Below, in pieces: positions 38,555-40,620 of a stretch of 40,620 nucleotides of DNA (its first letter is position 1; each line of letters opens with the position of its first letter). Under the pieces are notes generated by a model, which was not told the DNA's origin, did not search any database, and was given only the letters and a program-made list of their open reading frames with translations. The DNA is from JANLTP01 sp031363055 (GTDB lineage Bacteria > Pseudomonadota > Gammaproteobacteria > Burkholderiales > Burkholderiaceae_E): the NCBI GenBank assembly GCA_031363055.1, contig JANLTP010000083.1, forward strand, positions 1 to 40,620, in the 5' to 3' direction. Made by a program: the position numbers and the translations under genes.

Positions 38555-39838
38555 TCAGATAAACCGCGAACTGACCTTCATACCAAGGTAATGCTGCCCC
38601 GCCGTTTGCAGATGGATCGAATGCCCCTGCACCTGCTGTGTCACCGCGTGCATGTCGCGCAAGCGTCGCTCGAAGGGTTGGCTCTCGAAAATCGCTGTTG
38701 CGCCGGCATCGGTGTAGGCATCCTGCGCGACCCGGGCTGCTTCACGAATGGCGTAGGTGGCGGCTAGGCGCATGTTGATGCGATCGTCAAAACGGTGACT
38801 GCCGGTCTCCATGTTGCCGTCCCAGGACCTGCGCAAACTGTCGATCAACCAGATGCGCATCGACTCCAGTCGCGCCTGTGAAACCGCAACATGTTCTTGG
38901 ATGACGGCGTTATCGCGCAACATCGTACTGGCGCTCTTCGAGGTCTTCTGATTGGCCAGACTGATGAACGAATTGAGCATCGCTCGTGCCAGGCCCAGCG
39001 CTACCGCAGCAAAGCCGGCCTGATAAACAATGGTCGGCGAAAAGCGATACAAAAGGCCAGATTCGCGGCGTTCTGATTGCGGATCTGTCACGGCCATGTC
39101 GACAGCACGAGTAGCCACACCCTCCTCAGCAGCCAGCAAATCAGGCGCAACCGCGCGCGGCACGATGCAGTATCGGGCCGGTACAAAGAGTTCATTGACC
39201 GAGTAAGTGTCACTGCCGGTTCCGCGCAAGCCAAGAACCTTCCAACTGCCCGGCGTAATGTCGACGTCTTGCCGACGAATCAACGCCGTGCGCTCTGCGG
39301 GTTGGCCGGAGACGCCCCTGATCGCGTTGCCCTCATGATCCTGAATCTGGCAGTGACCACCGAGCCAACTCGAGTGTCGATTGCCGCTGCCAAAGCCCCA
39401 GTTGCCCGTGACGCGCCAGCCGCCCTCGACCTGCCGGGCTACGCACGCGCCGGCCGGAAAGCCCCAGGACAAGACCGCGCGTGGATCACCAAACACATCG
39501 CTGGCCGCGTCTGAGTCCATATAAGCGGCCGATAGGGCGCAGCCATTGCTCTGGTTCACTGACCAGGCGGCGCTCGCATCGCCCTCGGCAATCGCGCAGA
39601 TGACCTGGAAATAGGTCGGCAAGTCGAGCTCGGCGCCGCCTTGTGAGCGCGGCAGCAACAGGCGAAACATCCGGGCACTGAACAGCGCGTCGAGAACGGT
39701 TGATGGCAGGGATTGAGTGGCATCAATTTGCGGACCGGCAGCGTCGAGCAGAGGCCTCAGATTACGAGCCAGCACAAGCCAGTCCTGATCGATGTCGGCC
39801 GTGTGGCCGATCGGGAGATCCGTAGGTTTCAAGCGCAT
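38555..39838 (-). CDS. Acyl-CoA-dehydrogenase-fold flavoprotein monooxygenase
   Basis: The product is about 427 residues from ATG 39838 (a GTG lies one codon upstream). It has the acyl-CoA dehydrogenase three-part fold: an N-terminal helical part with ARMFRLLLPRSQGGAELD, a middle part with AEGDASAAWSVNQSNG and WRVTGNWGFGSGNRHSSW, and a C-terminal helical part ending with DMHAVTQQVQGHSIHL. WGFGSG, the wide middle loop and the lack of the catalytic Glu pattern point to the flavin-dependent monooxygenase branch (HsaA, DszC and relatives). That branch uses reduced flavin to hydroxylate aromatic or sulfur compounds. No flavin reductase is adjacent. It is 40 bases downstream of the aminotransferase on the same strand. 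Confidence 0.8.
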   Translation of the reverse strand: MRLKPTDLPIGHTADIDQDWLVLARNLRPLLDAAGPQIDATQSLPSTVLDALFSARMFRLLLPRSQGGAELDLPTYFQVICAIAEGDASAAWSVNQSNGCALSAAYMDSDAASDVFGDPRAVLSWGFPAGACVARQVEGGWRVTGNWGFGSGNRHSSWLGGHCQIQDHEGNAIRGVSGQPAERTALIRRQDVDITPGSWKVLGLRGTGSDTYSVNELFVPARYCIVPRAVAPDLLAAEEGVATRAVDMAVTDPQSERRESGLLYRFSPTIVYQAGFAAVALGLARAMLNSFISLANQKTSKSASTMLRDNAVIQEHVAVSQARLESMRIWLIDSLRRSWDGNMETGSHRFDDRINMRLAATYAIREAARVAQDAYTDAGATAIFESQPFERRLRDMHAVTQQVQGHSIHLQTAGQHYLGMKVSSRFI

Positions 39839-39878
39839 CACTCCAGTGTACCTTTCCGGCGTACGTTCCGAGCGTACT

Positions 39879-40620
39879 TTATTTCACACCGTACAGCGCC
39901 TCCCCAAGCATAGCCAGCAGCGTCGAAATTTCATCGGCCGACACGTTCAATGCCGGCATCAGTCGCAAGCAATCGGTTCGCGGCGCGTTGATCAGCAGTC
40001 CCTGCTCGAGCGCCCGGCGAACCAACTCGGCGCCGATCGGACGATTCAGTGCCAATGCCTGCAGAAGTCCCTGACCACGCACTTCACCCAGTCCGTATTG
40101 ACGCGACAGGTGTTCAAGTCCGAGATGCAATTGTTCGCCGCGCTGAATGACTGAGGCGAGGAACAGCGGATTCGATACTGCCTGCAACACCGCATATCCG
40201 ACTGCCGTCATCAACGGGTTGCCGTTGAATGTTCCACCCTGATCGCCAGCCTGGAAACACGACACCCGTTCGGTCGCCAACAACGCTGCCAGCGGCACGC
40301 CACCGCCCAGGCCCTTGCCCAGGGTCATGATGTCGGGCTCGATGCCACTGTGTCCGTAGGCCCAGAGCTTGCCGGTCCGGCCAACGCCGGTTTGAATTTC
40401 ATCGACGATCAGCAGCAATTGATGATGTGCGGTCAATTCACGGAGTTCGCGCATGAAGTGATCGCTGGCCGGAAATACACCCGCTTCACCTTGAATCGGT
40501 TCGAGCATGACTGCGACGGTTTTCGGATTGATCAGTCGGGTAACCGAATCGAGATCGTTGAGTGTGGCTTTCGGAAAGCCTGTGACCTTGGGCTCGAACA
40601 GATCGCGGAAGGCGGCCTTA
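39879..40620 (-). CDS. argD: Acetylornithine-type class III aminotransferase (5' end outside window)
   Basis: The frame is open to the window edge, so the N-terminal part (about 150-170 residues) is missing. The visible part contains KAAFRDLFEPKV at the edge and MLEPIQGEAGV. It also has LLIVDEIQTGVGRTGKLWAY, with the PLP-ring Asp. The PLP lysine is in MTLGKGLGGGVPLAALL, followed by GGTFNGNPLMTAVGYAVL and a normal C-terminus. These are the marks of the acetylornithine/succinyl-diaminopimelate aminotransferase group, which acts in arginine and lysine synthesis. Other class III aminotransferases are possible. The downstream flavoenzyme gene is in the same direction. Confidence 0.85.
   Translation of the reverse strand, partial: KAAFRDLFEPKVTGFPKATLNDLDSVTRLINPKTVAVMLEPIQGEAGVFPASDHFMRELRELTAHHQLLLIVDEIQTGVGRTGKLWAYGHSGIEPDIMTLGKGLGGGVPLAALLATERVSCFQAGDQGGTFNGNPLMTAVGYAVLQAVSNPLFLASVIQRGEQLHLGLEHLSRQYGLGEVRGQGLLQALALNRPIGAELVRRALEQGLLINAPRTDCLRLMPALNVSADEISTLLAMLGEALYGVK

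Noticed and set aside
1..40620. Genomic island or prophage
   Set aside because: No integrase, transposase, phage structural gene or tRNA edge seen; most genes are ordinary metabolism and transport with similar composition. Only 37691-37786 is notably AT-rich.

Overview
The window looks like chromosome of a GC-rich betaproteobacterium, most likely Burkholderiales. The evidence is two Bug-type (tripartite tricarboxylate transporter, TTT) solute-binding proteins next to catabolic genes, an FMN riboswitch ahead of ribB, IlvD/Edd and RraA-like sugar-acid genes, and C/G-run intergenic repeats. This is an inference from gene content; no rRNA or tRNA gene is present to test it. I see no prophage, insertion sequence or CRISPR array, but several broken genes lie in the spaces between intact ones.

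Layout. 1-1733: a TerC-family membrane protein (cut by the window start) and a one-domain voltage-gated cation channel. 1782-4575 (minus): a YtcJ-like amidohydrolase and an overlapping COG0523/CobW GTPase. 4686-5946: a winged-helix nucleotidyltransferase/HEPN pair and a relic of a PrlF antitoxin. 5977-11452: an IlvD/Edd dehydratase with an RraA-like aldolase (minus), facing a Bug protein, a ThDP-dependent decarboxylase-like enzyme and a 70-residue biotinyl-domain protein (plus). 11644-18067: a secreted protein, a TauD-type dioxygenase (minus), then a Rieske oxygenase alpha and beta pair followed by an IorA-like 2-oxoacid:ferredoxin oxidoreductase subunit. 18271-22878: a Tat-exported Rieske protein, a PQQ alcohol dehydrogenase with the lanthanide-type Asp, and a NosR-like FMN/Fe-S membrane protein. 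These three are plausibly one periplasmic electron-transfer unit. 23033-27439: an RND efflux adaptor and pump. 27444-28765 (minus): an EAL-domain fragment, ribB and its FMN riboswitch. 28963-31701: three exported or surface proteins (unknown small protein, beta-lactamase-fold hydrolase, RNase T2). 31743-33551 (minus): an NTF2-FMO monooxygenase. 33726-36022: a putative Na+/H+ antiporter and HtpX. 36096-37160 (minus): a second Bug protein. 37298-38530: a ParD-like antitoxin and a frameshifted zeta-like kinase followed by gene debris. 38555-40620 (minus): an acyl-CoA-dehydrogenase-fold flavoenzyme and an ArgD-type aminotransferase cut by the window end.

Two signals stand out. First, short degenerate tandem repeats (8-24 nt, 2-5 copies) recur at gene termini, in spacers and in protein linkers across the window. 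Those inside reading frames always have a unit length divisible by three. Second, the Rieske / lanthanide-type PQQ dehydrogenase / NosR-like trio has no cytochrome c partner gene beside it, which suggests an unconventional electron path. All family calls are from motifs read by eye; no database search was run.
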